Source: a virus. Taken from it: a DNA stretch of 33,377 nucleotides. A program made the position numbers and the translations under genes. Under the pieces are notes generated by a model. The model was given only the letters and a program-made list of their open reading frames with translations. It was not told where the DNA came from and ran no database searches. Positions 16,299 to 24,383 of the stretch are shown in pieces. Each line of letters begins with the position of its first letter. The first letter of the stretch is position 1. The stretch spans positions 1 to 33,377 of IMG/VR virus record IMGVR_UViG_3300023184_000011, one strand, 5' to 3'.

Positions 16299-17465
16299 AT
16301 GGCTTTAAGTATAACTCAAACACCTGCATTAGTATCATTGGCACAATCACCAATGCCATTCACCCTTGCAGAAAGTAATGCACAATTGTTAACTTCTGCA
16401 TCTTTTCAATACATCGGTGAATTATATTATTGGACAGGGTCACAATTTCAATCTGCATCATCTGCAGCTTACACAATTGTAAAATATCCAAACAATTCAA
16501 ATGTTGGTATTTTTGATGTTTCTAAAATACTGAATTCTACATTACAAGATACATTGTATAATAACTCTTCTAATGTTCAATTTTATGCAGTAGATTTTTA
16601 CACAAGATATCAATCTGGAAGTATATTTTTAACTGGCTCTCATCTTAAATCTGACACTTATAAAGCGTTAGATGGATATCAATTGATGAACCAAGATGCA
16701 ATTGGACAACAAATAACAACATCATCAGTATTCTGGCCTTTAATGACAGATGGCCCTGCAACTCAAAGTGTATTCGTAGAAAATAAAGGATATGCAGGAG
16801 TTTATGTAGGAACAACAACTGGAACACAACCTACTAAATTAGTATATTCATCATCAATACAATCTGTTGATTATACTTTAACAGGTAATGCATCATCTTC
16901 AGGTCAAATCGTTTCTTATCCTCAAGCACCTGCACAAAGTGGATTTCCTTTATCAGGAAGTTTTTCATCATATACTATTCAAGCATACAATGGTGCAAGT
17001 AAATTAGGTTTACCACTTAATTTTGAAATAACTTGTCAACAAAAGTATCCTAATGTAAGAATAATGTGGAAGAATAGATTAGGCCAATTTGATTGGTTTA
17101 ACTTCTATATGGTTAGTAGAGAAAGTTTTGATGTGCAAAAAAGAAGTTTCCAGCCACAATTAGGAACATGGGATGCATCTTCACTATCTTATGCAAAACA
17201 AGATAGTTCAAATAAAAACTATATTATAGATGCAAATTCTATGATTTCTGTAAATACATTCTTTGTTGACCAATCTTATAATACAATATTTAAGCAATTG
17301 TTAGCAAGTGATGAAATTTATTGGTTATATGATGAAGCAAATAATTTTGTAAGACCATTAAGTATAGAAACATCAAATGTTGTATTCAAAACTGGTGTAG
17401 TAGACCATTTAATACAATACCAATTTACATTCAAATACGGACAATCCTACAAGTTAATATTCTAA
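16299..17465 (+). CDS. Tail-tip/baseplate protein
   Basis: This 388-residue beta-rich protein has blocks found in a tail protein upstream of the tape measure in Bacteroidota siphophages: an N-terminal domain (ITQTPALVSLAQSPMPFTLA), then FEITCQQKYPNVRIMWKNRL (about 245-264) and GQFDWFNFYMVSRESFDVQK. The C-terminus VDHLIQYQFTFKYGQSYKL ends in strands. Its place with the next two genes suggests a distal tail or hub component. The exact counterpart in model phages is not clear from the sequence. Confidence 0.65.
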   Translation: MALSITQTPALVSLAQSPMPFTLAESNAQLLTSASFQYIGELYYWTGSQFQSASSAAYTIVKYPNNSNVGIFDVSKILNSTLQDTLYNNSSNVQFYAVDFYTRYQSGSIFLTGSHLKSDTYKALDGYQLMNQDAIGQQITTSSVFWPLMTDGPATQSVFVENKGYAGVYVGTTTGTQPTKLVYSSSIQSVDYTLTGNASSSGQIVSYPQAPAQSGFPLSGSFSSYTIQAYNGASKLGLPLNFEITCQQKYPNVRIMWKNRLGQFDWFNFYMVSRESFDVQKRSFQPQLGTWDASSLSYAKQDSSNKNYIIDANSMISVNTFFVDQSYNTIFKQLLASDEIYWLYDEANNFVRPLSIETSNVVFKTGVVDHLIQYQFTFKYGQSYKLIF

Positions 17466-17466
17466 T

Positions 17467-19491
17467 ATGGGAGTTATATCTACACAAAACATTACCTATC
17501 GTTTAATTGCAAATGGTGAACAATTAGATGTATTTGAAGATGAAGATTTGAAGATATCAAATAATGTCACAGGACTTTTTGATATTGGAGTTCTTCCATC
17601 TGATTTTACTCGTCAAATTACTTTACCAGGAACTAAAAAGAATAATGCATTCTTTGAACATGTATACGATATCTCTATTGAAAATCCATTCTTATTTGCA
17701 ACCAATGTAAAAATTCCATGTTATTTGGATTTTAATGGTGTGTATTTAATTGATGGATATTTGCAATTGAATAAAGTAAATATGTTTCAATCTAAAGCAG
17801 TTGATAGTTATGAAGTGACAATATTCGGAACTTTATCTTCATTTGGTAAAATAATAAACAATACCTATTTAACTAATTTAACTTCTTTAGCAAAATACAA
17901 TCACACATCATCTTACGATAATATTACAGCAAGTTGGAGTGGAAGTTTATTTAATGGTAATATTGTTTATCCTTTAGCTGATTATGGTAGTAATTATCAA
18001 TTCACACAAGGACAATATGAATTATTTGGAATGGATGATGTTAATGGTGCATTGACAGTTCAAAACTTCAAACCTGCTATTAGAGTAAAAGCAGTATTAG
18101 ATGCAATATTTGAAGAAGCAGGATATACTTACTCATCATCATTTATGAACCAAGATTGGGTTCAAAAAGTTTATATGGTTTGTAATTATGGATTAAAATA
18201 TCCAGAATATGCAGGAGTTGATTTGGAAACTTATGGTAAAATAAAAATAGGTGCAATTAGTGGAAGTGGAATGACAGATATTACATTACCATCAGGTAGT
18301 TGGGTGACACTTCCTTGGTATAATGTTTTATCCGACCCACAAGGTTTTTATAATAATGGTGCATATACGGTTGATAAAAAAACAAGATTATCAGGAGTTC
18401 TAAACTTAAACTTAAATGTAAGTTGCTCTGTAAATAATATGCCTGGTACATTATCTGCAAATGGAACATTTCAAATGCGTATGTTAGAAACAGGAAGTTC
18501 TACTGCTTATTCTACACAAGCATTACAATCATATATTTTCTTCTTTGACCAATTACAACAAAGTAGAACAGGTGGAATAAATCAAAACTATGAATTAGCA
18601 ACTGAATTTTTGATGGATGATATACCAACTGGAAGTTATTATTTCCAAGTTAGACAATCTCCAAACCAACCATCACCGACAGTTTTACCGACTGTGACTG
18701 TTGACCCTAATGGAACAACTAAATCTTATTTGCAAATAAAAGAAGTTAAACAGGCTGCAGATGGTAGAGTAATAGATATTCCATCTAATATGCCATATGG
18801 AACAACAGGTATCAAACAAATTGATTTTATAATTGCATTACAAAGAAAGTTTCATTTAGTAATTTATCCTGATAAAACTAAACCATTTAACTTTATTATT
18901 GAAACATTTAATAATTGGTATGATAAAGGTAGAGTTGCATCTTTTGATAATTACATTGACTTAAATCAGAAATGGGATGTGACACCTGCAAATAATCTTG
19001 CCGTAAATAAATTAAACTTTGGAGATACATTAGATACTGATTATATATCTCAACAATTCTTCAAAGGAGCAAATAGAGAATATGGTAAAGCATATTATAC
19101 CGATTTACAAAACTTTTATTCACAAGGAACATTAGAAGTTAAAACAACACTTGCTTCAACACCATTACTTAGAATTGCAGGAACAGGTCTTTCTGGTAGT
19201 GTGGGTGGTATTAGTCCATCACCAACACATTTCTCAATTGGAACATGGAAAGTTTCTCGTGTGAATTATGCATATTATGTTTGTCAAAACTTTACTGAAG
19301 CTGCATTCTATCAATTATATACAGATACAGGAACATTCCAAACTGGTAAAATTGCATATACTGACCCTTATGGAAATAATCCTGTAATTGGATTTAGTTG
19401 GATGGTATTTAATACAGGTGGTGCAACTGAAGTATATTCATTAGACCCATCAACTGGACAAATAGGATATGGAACTGGCTATTTCTGTTAA
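17467..19491 (+). CDS. Large tail-tip protein (baseplate hub-like)
   Basis: This 674-residue protein has an N-terminal region with LPSDFTRQITLPGTKKNNAF (about 40-59) and FNGVYLIDGYLQLNKVNMF, a pattern found in large tail proteins of Bacteroidota siphophages. Later it has IKQIDFIIALQRKFHLVIYP and FIIETFNNWYDKG (about 448-485), which resemble hub-type domains. Start and stop are well defined; the ATG follows the previous stop with one base between. In some relatives this protein and the next one (19503) appear to be a single longer chain, so this may be a split hub. That comparison is from memory of family patterns. Confidence 0.65.
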   Translation: MGVISTQNITYRLIANGEQLDVFEDEDLKISNNVTGLFDIGVLPSDFTRQITLPGTKKNNAFFEHVYDISIENPFLFATNVKIPCYLDFNGVYLIDGYLQLNKVNMFQSKAVDSYEVTIFGTLSSFGKIINNTYLTNLTSLAKYNHTSSYDNITASWSGSLFNGNIVYPLADYGSNYQFTQGQYELFGMDDVNGALTVQNFKPAIRVKAVLDAIFEEAGYTYSSSFMNQDWVQKVYMVCNYGLKYPEYAGVDLETYGKIKIGAISGSGMTDITLPSGSWVTLPWYNVLSDPQGFYNNGAYTVDKKTRLSGVLNLNLNVSCSVNNMPGTLSANGTFQMRMLETGSSTAYSTQALQSYIFFFDQLQQSRTGGINQNYELATEFLMDDIPTGSYYFQVRQSPNQPSPTVLPTVTVDPNGTTKSYLQIKEVKQAADGRVIDIPSNMPYGTTGIKQIDFIIALQRKFHLVIYPDKTKPFNFIIETFNNWYDKGRVASFDNYIDLNQKWDVTPANNLAVNKLNFGDTLDTDYISQQFFKGANREYGKAYYTDLQNFYSQGTLEVKTTLASTPLLRIAGTGLSGSVGGISPSPTHFSIGTWKVSRVNYAYYVCQNFTEAAFYQLYTDTGTFQTGKIAYTDPYGNNPVIGFSWMVFNTGGATEVYSLDPSTGQIGYGTGYFC

Positions 19492-19502
19492 AATAAAATA
19501 TT

Positions 19503-20024
19503 ATGAGTCAAATTATACCAATATACATACCGACATACATTAGTGACCAAAACTATAATCCAAGTAGAGTTTTACCTAGATTATTATTTTACAATGGATT
19601 GCTTGATTGTGAACAATGGTATTTTGAGAGTGGGTCTTTAACTACATCAGGTGTCACAAAATCACAAACACAATTTCCTTATTTTGACAATTATAATGTA
19701 GTAAGTGGTAGTTTCCCTACAAATGATAGTAAATCATTGCTTTTTAATAATGAAAATGCAGTGTATGGTCAAATACCAACAGATACTTTATATTCAACAT
19801 ATTGGTCAGATTATGTAAATCTTTTATATGACCCACGAACAAGATTAATAAATGCATCTGCAATTATTCCGTTTGCTGAATATACAAAATTAAATCTAAA
19901 TGATATTATTGAATGGAGAGGTAATTATTATCATCTTCGTGCAATAAACGAATATAGTGTAAAGACCGGTGAATGCACAGTCCAATTATTAGGGCCTATA
20001 TTACCGGGTGCATTAAATAGATAA
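19503..20024 (+). CDS. Tail-tip protein, C-terminal partner of the hub
   Basis: This 173-residue protein has LPRLLFYNGLLDCEQWYF (about 24-41), YWSDYVNLLYDPRTRLINAS and KLNLNDIIEWRGNYYHLRAI. These are the blocks usually found at the end of the large tail protein in related phages. Here they form a separate gene in another frame, with an 11-base spacer and its own A-rich start region, so the split looks real and not like a sequencing error. It probably assembles with the product of 17467-19491. Confidence 0.65.
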   Translation: MSQIIPIYIPTYISDQNYNPSRVLPRLLFYNGLLDCEQWYFESGSLTTSGVTKSQTQFPYFDNYNVVSGSFPTNDSKSLLFNNENAVYGQIPTDTLYSTYWSDYVNLLYDPRTRLINASAIIPFAEYTKLNLNDIIEWRGNYYHLRAINEYSVKTGECTVQLLGPILPGALNR

Positions 20025-20043
20025 CGAAACAAACCTGTTATAT
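20015..20043 (+). promoter_or_regulatory. Putative phage late promoter (site 6 of 7, weakest)
   Basis: AAATAGAT at 20015-20022, 14 bases, then GTTATAT at 20037-20043, followed by GATAAAG. The downstream box differs from GTTATTA at its last two bases. It precedes the tape measure gene by about 130 bases. Confidence 0.38.
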
Positions 20044-20203
20044 GATAAAGAACATTATTGATATTCTAAATTCAGAAAACTACTATGGTGTATCTGAAAG
20101 AGTTGAAATAGCTAAAGGTAAATATGAAATACCAACTACATGGAAAATGGGTTGGAATAAAATAAAAAGATTATGGCTGATAAGAAAGTTAAAGTTCAAG
20201 TAG
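20042..20203 (+). CDS. Possible small protein overlapping the tape measure start
   Basis: This 53-residue reading frame fills the gap before the tape measure gene and overlaps its first 31 bases in another frame. The sequence (MIKNIIDILNSENYYGVSER, then IPTTWKMGWNKIKRLW) reads like a protein, with no low-complexity run. It resembles nothing I recognise. Small genes are common directly before tape measures. Against it, its ATG overlaps the weak promoter box at 20037, so a transcript starting there would not contain the start. If it is not real, the gap is a long leader. Confidence 0.38.
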   Translation: MIKNIIDILNSENYYGVSERVEIAKGKYEIPTTWKMGWNKIKRLWLIRKLKFK

Positions 20204-22281
20204 AGGTAGATACTCAACCTGCTGAAACCAAATTAGAAGGTTTAGGTGCTGCTATTCGTAGAGCCAAAAAAGAATTGCGTAATTTACCTGAAGGTTCTGC
20301 TGAATGGAAAGCAAAGTTTAATGAGATTGATGATTTAACGGATAAGTTAAAGGCATCAGAAGCTGCATCAAAAGATTTATTTGATACATTAGAGTCTGCA
20401 CCAGGCCCATTAGGTGCATTAGGTAAAGGATTAAACCAAGTTAAGGTTGCAACACAATCATTCGGTGCTGCATTCAAAGCAATTGGTATCGGTGCAATAG
20501 TTTCTCTTATAGGAACATTAGTAGGTGCATTTGCAAAGACAGAAGGTTCTATGAAGAAATTAGAGCCTGTAATAATCATGTTTGAAAAACTATTAGGTGG
20601 ATTAGTGGAAGCATTCCAACCATTGATAGAAGCATTTGCAAATTTTGCATTAAAAGTATTACCTGTATTCATAACAGGTATTAAAAATCTTTATGGTGGA
20701 TTAGTTTCATTATTTACATTAGTTAAAGAAGTTGGAACAGGTGTTGGTAAAATTCTTAAAGGTATATTCACATTAGATGTTAAAGCATTAGAAGAAGGAT
20801 ATAATCAATTACAAGGTAGTTGGGATAAAACAAAAAAGACTTTTAATGAATTTACAGATAATTTTGAGAAAGGTTATGCAAAACAAACTAAAACTCAAAA
20901 AGAAAATCTTAAAAAACAAAACGAAGATGCACAAAAGGCATTAGATGAGAAGATTAAAAGATTAGAGGCTGAGAATAAATTAGATGAAGCTCAATTAAAT
21001 AAATTAAAAGAAGAAGCATTAGCATTAGCAAAAACTGAACAAGAGAAATTAGATGTTGAGAAAAAGTTTGCTAAGTTATCTTATGATGCTAAGGTAAAGG
21101 ATATTGAAGAAAAACAAAAATTATACAATAAAGATAGTGTTGAATACAAAACACTTCAGGCAGAAAAGATTAATGCAGAAACTGAATATATTAAATCTAC
21201 AACATCATTTGCTGAACAACAAAAGAAGTTAGATGAAGATGCATTAAAATCAAAGCAAGATTTTGCAGAGAAACAAAGAGATTTAGAGATTGCAACTATT
21301 AAAGATGCAACAGATAGAGCAGTATTAGAAAGACAATCTAAATATCAAAAAGATTTAGCTGACTTAGAAGCAGATAAAGAATTTATTAAGAAATCAGAAG
21401 AAGAGAAGAATAAAATCAGAAAAGATTTATTAACTGCATCTAATAATGATATTGATAAAATAAGAACTGAGGCTAAATTAAAACAAGCAGCAATTGAAAA
21501 AGGTGAATATGATGCAAGATATGCAAGATTAGTTGCCGGTGCTGCAAATGATTTACAATTACAAAGAAATCTATTAGAACAAAAGAAAGCAGCAGATGAT
21601 GAATACTATGCAAATGCATTAGCAAATGAAAATCTAACTGCTGAACAAATTAGAGAATTAAATGAGAAGAAACTTGCAGACCAAATCTTTTATACTGAAA
21701 AATCAAATCAAATTGAAAGAGATAGAATTGCAGTTAAACAAAAAGCATTAGATGATATCGTATCAATTGTAGGTGCTGAAAGTGAAGTTGGTAGAGCAGC
21801 ATTAGTTGCAAAACAAATACTAGCAGCAAAAGAATTGATAATGGAAGTAAGTAGAACAATTACTTTCTCAGCACAAGCAGCTGCCCGTTCAACCGTTGCA
21901 GTTGCAGAAGGAACTGCACAAACTGCAAAGATAGGTTTTCCTCAAAATATTCCTATGTTAATTGGATATGCAGCACAAGCGGTTGGTATTATTATGGCAA
22001 TTAAATCTGCAGTTAGTAATGCTAAATCTGCTGCAGGTGCAGCAGGTGGTGCAATTAGTGGAATGTCAACATCTTCTGCAAATATAACTCCACCAACTAT
22101 TACAAGTGCACAAGCACCACAAATACAAACACAAGGTGGACAAAATCCATCTACACAAATTGCAGAAACAATTAGTAGAGCACAAGCACCTTTAAGAGCA
22201 TATGTCGTATCACAAGATATTTCATCACAACAAGCATTAGATAGAAGAACGAATAGAGCAGCAACATTTGTTGGTGGATAA
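20173..22281 (+). CDS. Tape measure protein
   Basis: This 702-residue protein sets tail length and enters the cell during DNA injection. Residues 1-75 are charged helix. At about 95-130 there is a Gly-rich hydrophobic stretch (GIGAIVSLIGTLVGAFA), and at 150-190 a second helical apolar region. A long Lys/Glu/Gln coiled coil spans about 220-470 (EKNKIRKDLLTASNNDIDKI and neighbours). A hydrophobic Ala/Gly-rich part lies near 540-630 (MLIGYAAQAVGIIMAIKSA). Length and composition are typical. At about 0.15 nm per residue it would give a tail near 100 nm. It is placed between tail-tip genes and the protease. Confidence 0.86.
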   Translation: MADKKVKVQVEVDTQPAETKLEGLGAAIRRAKKELRNLPEGSAEWKAKFNEIDDLTDKLKASEAASKDLFDTLESAPGPLGALGKGLNQVKVATQSFGAAFKAIGIGAIVSLIGTLVGAFAKTEGSMKKLEPVIIMFEKLLGGLVEAFQPLIEAFANFALKVLPVFITGIKNLYGGLVSLFTLVKEVGTGVGKILKGIFTLDVKALEEGYNQLQGSWDKTKKTFNEFTDNFEKGYAKQTKTQKENLKKQNEDAQKALDEKIKRLEAENKLDEAQLNKLKEEALALAKTEQEKLDVEKKFAKLSYDAKVKDIEEKQKLYNKDSVEYKTLQAEKINAETEYIKSTTSFAEQQKKLDEDALKSKQDFAEKQRDLEIATIKDATDRAVLERQSKYQKDLADLEADKEFIKKSEEEKNKIRKDLLTASNNDIDKIRTEAKLKQAAIEKGEYDARYARLVAGAANDLQLQRNLLEQKKAADDEYYANALANENLTAEQIRELNEKKLADQIFYTEKSNQIERDRIAVKQKALDDIVSIVGAESEVGRAALVAKQILAAKELIMEVSRTITFSAQAAARSTVAVAEGTAQTAKIGFPQNIPMLIGYAAQAVGIIMAIKSAVSNAKSAAGAAGGAISGMSTSSANITPPTITSAQAPQIQTQGGQNPSTQIAETISRAQAPLRAYVVSQDISSQQALDRRTNRAATFVGG

Positions 22282-22308
22282 TCATTTTTATAACTTATAA
22301 TGTTATTA
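22280..22308 (+). promoter_or_regulatory. Putative phage late promoter (site 7 of 7)
   Basis: AATCATTT at 22280-22287, 14 bases, GTTATTA at 22302-22308. The protease ATG is only four bases further on, so a transcript from this site would be leaderless or nearly so. Confidence 0.55.
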
Positions 22309-22312
22309 CAAT

Positions 22313-23401
22313 ATGAAACTTTACGAATTAAAAATAGAAGATGAGAATGTAGATGAGGTGTTTGCCATTTCATTGGTTGAGTCACCAGCAATAGAGTCTG
22401 ATTTCGTTTATTTTAATAAAAATGAAGTAATGTTTGCTGAAGTTAGTAAAGACCAGCAAATGTTAGTAGGCCCAATCTTAATACCTGATAAAAAGATATT
22501 AAGAGTAGATGGTGAAGGACAACCTTATCATGTATTTTTTACAAAGGAGACTGTTAAGAAATTAGCACAGAATTACTTAATGAAAAAGTATACTGACTCT
22601 GCAACATTAGAACACGATAATAAAATCAAAGGTGTTCATTTAGTAGAGAGTTGGGTAAAAGAAGGCCCATTGGATAAATCTAATCAATTTGGTTTGAATT
22701 TACCTACTGGAACTTGGGTTGGTATGTTTAAGATTACAGATAATACTTTGTGGAAAGATTATGTGAAAACAGGTAAAGTAAAAGGATTTTCTATTGAAGG
22801 TCTATTTGAACACAAATTAGTTGAAGCATCTATTTTAGAAGAAGCAATATTAGAAAAGAATATTGATGAATTATCAGATGCAGAAGCAGAAGTTGCATTA
22901 AAGAAGATTAAGGCAATCATAAAGAAAGATAAAAGATTTGGAAAAGGTGAGAGAGTAGAATTTGAAAGTTATTCTGATTATGGTTCAGCTGTAAAATCTA
23001 ATGCAAAAAGAGCATTAGCATGGGCAGAAAAGAATGGTTGGGGAAGTTGTGGAACTCCTGTTGGCAAATTGAGAGCAAATCAATTGGCAAAGGGTGAACC
23101 AATTTCAATAGATACAATAAAGAGAATGCATAGTTTTTTAAGTAGACACGAAGGTGATTTACAAACATCAACTTCTTATGGAGATGGATGTGGAAAGTTA
23201 ATGTATGATGCATGGGGTGGAAAGAGTGGATTGAGATGGAGTAGAAACAAACTAAGAGAATTAGGATTGTTAACAGAAGGTGAAGGTAATCCATCAATTA
23301 GTTCATCTTACCCTGGTGAAGCAGCAACAACTAAAAAGAAAAAAGATTTGATTGTATCTCCAGCATTATTAGAACCAAAAACATTAGGATTAAATAAATA
23401 A
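22313..23401 (+). CDS. Prohead serine protease, XkdF-like, with C-terminal accessory domain
   Basis: This 362-residue protein starts with the XkdF/S78_2-type protease domain (residues 1-170). Likely catalytic residues are H101 in TLEHDNKIKG and S160 in VKGFSIEGLF; the stretch GVHLVESWVKEGPLDKSN lies between them. The protease removes the scaffold and trims head proteins. Residues 215-320 form a second domain (LAWAEKNGWGSCGTPVGKLR, KRMHSFLSRHEGDLQTSTSY, LMYDAWGGKSGLRWSRNKL) that recurs in head-morphogenesis proteins of many phages. The gene lies after the tape measure, far from scaffold and capsid, which is unusual. Confidence 0.83.
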   Translation: MKLYELKIEDENVDEVFAISLVESPAIESDFVYFNKNEVMFAEVSKDQQMLVGPILIPDKKILRVDGEGQPYHVFFTKETVKKLAQNYLMKKYTDSATLEHDNKIKGVHLVESWVKEGPLDKSNQFGLNLPTGTWVGMFKITDNTLWKDYVKTGKVKGFSIEGLFEHKLVEASILEEAILEKNIDELSDAEAEVALKKIKAIIKKDKRFGKGERVEFESYSDYGSAVKSNAKRALAWAEKNGWGSCGTPVGKLRANQLAKGEPISIDTIKRMHSFLSRHEGDLQTSTSYGDGCGKLMYDAWGGKSGLRWSRNKLRELGLLTEGEGNPSISSSYPGEAATTKKKKDLIVSPALLEPKTLGLNK

Positions 23402-23406
23402 ATATT

Positions 23407-23781
23407 ATGGCAAGTATAGTAGAAATAGTATCATACTTTAACAATGCAAAACAACAAGCAGTTGTATGGCATCATCAAACTACATCTTTATCTGAGCATG
23501 AAGCATTAGGTAAATTCTATGGTGAAATTGAAGGATTATTAGATGGTTTATCTGAAAGTTATGCAGGTATCTATGGTAGATTAAAAGGATTTGATGTAGA
23601 AGATTTAATGGACTGGGGTGGATTGGATAACACAATTGCATATTACAAAGATTGTTATATGTGGTTGCAAGAAGAAAGAAAAACTGCACCTCAAGATAGT
23701 TGGATACAAAACCAAATTGATGAGATTGCAGCATTATTAGGACAAACACTTTATAGATTATCTTTAAGAACTAATGGATAG
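23407..23781 (+). CDS. DUF5856-like helical protein
   Basis: This 124-residue all-helical protein has the pattern VVWHHQTTSLSEHEALGKFY (19-38), then IEGLLDGLSESYAGIYGRL. This matches the phage DUF5856 type, which resembles a ferritin/Dps-like four-helix bundle with conserved His and Glu. It may be a virion-associated or DNA-protecting protein; no function is established that I know of. Its 3' end overlaps the next gene start by eight bases. Confidence 0.66.
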   Translation: MASIVEIVSYFNNAKQQAVVWHHQTTSLSEHEALGKFYGEIEGLLDGLSESYAGIYGRLKGFDVEDLMDWGGLDNTIAYYKDCYMWLQEERKTAPQDSWIQNQIDEIAALLGQTLYRLSLRTNG

Positions 23782-24100
23782 TAATAAAGTATATAACAGA
23801 TTAGTAAACTTTGCAATGCAAGAAATTAGTTTTGCAGAGTTTCAAGAGATGTTATTCGCTTCTACAATTTCTAATCCTGTAAGAGTAGGATGGGAAACAT
23901 TAGAAGGAAATAACAGATATTATTGGATGTTTTGGGACAGTGCAGCCTATGTAGGTGGAAATGCCGGTGGTAGTGATACTAAAGAGGCAGAAGGTATGGT
24001 AAACATTCAATGTTTAGATGTTGATGGTAATTGGAGAACATTAGATTATTCATCAGTGTCTAAAGTAAGATTTAACGGACAAACATTCAAAGTAAAATAA
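23774..24100 (+). CDS. Small SH3-like phage protein
   Basis: This 108-residue protein starts with a helix (VYNRLVNFAMQEISFAEFQE), then ISNPVRVGWETLEGNNRYYW and NIQCLDVDGNWRTLDYSSVS. The second half looks like a small beta barrel of SH3-like shape. A protein with this R-V-x-W-x-T-L-x-G-x-x-R-Y-Y-W pattern is seen in other phages but has no assigned role. It overlaps the preceding gene by eight bases, so the two are probably translated together. Confidence 0.6.
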   Translation: MDSNKVYNRLVNFAMQEISFAEFQEMLFASTISNPVRVGWETLEGNNRYYWMFWDSAAYVGGNAGGSDTKEAEGMVNIQCLDVDGNWRTLDYSSVSKVRFNGQTFKVK

Positions 24101-24112
24101 AAATAAAAAACA

Positions 24113-24376
24113 ATGGGAACAATTATTAACGCACATGGATATTTAGAAAACGGACAATTCTCTGGTGGACAAGCAGTGACAGGTTCTGACCCTATCAGTT
24201 CAAGCCCATTACCATTTATCGCTGGTGGTTTATACATCGGACAAACTGGTAATTTAGTTGCACAAACTGCAGATGGTTCAGTATTGACATTTGTATCAGC
24301 ATCAGGATTTATTCCAGGTATATTCACAGCTATATCATCTTCAACAACTGCAGGTGCTATTATAGCATTAAAATAA
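24113..24376 (+). CDS. Head decoration or spike-base-like protein
   Basis: This 87-residue protein has no cysteines. LPFIAGGLYIGQTGNLVAQT (33-52) followed by DGSVLTFVSASGFIPGIFTA and a hydrophobic end IIALK match the short beta proteins described as spike-base or decoration proteins in other phages (L-P-x-x-x-x-x-(I/L)-Y-(I/V)-G-x-x-G-x-(L/V)-x-x-x-x-x-D-G pattern). It sits before a large fibre-like gene, which could be the spike that it carries. Assignment is from pattern only. Confidence 0.55.
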   Translation: MGTIINAHGYLENGQFSGGQAVTGSDPISSSPLPFIAGGLYIGQTGNLVAQTADGSVLTFVSASGFIPGIFTAISSSTTAGAIIALK

Positions 24377-24383
24377 GAAAAAT

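Noticed and set aside
17467-20024. Frameshift splitting one hub gene into 17467-19491 and 19503-20024
   Set aside because: The two frames are separated by a stop, an 11-base spacer and a proper A-rich start, so two genes fit better than an error.
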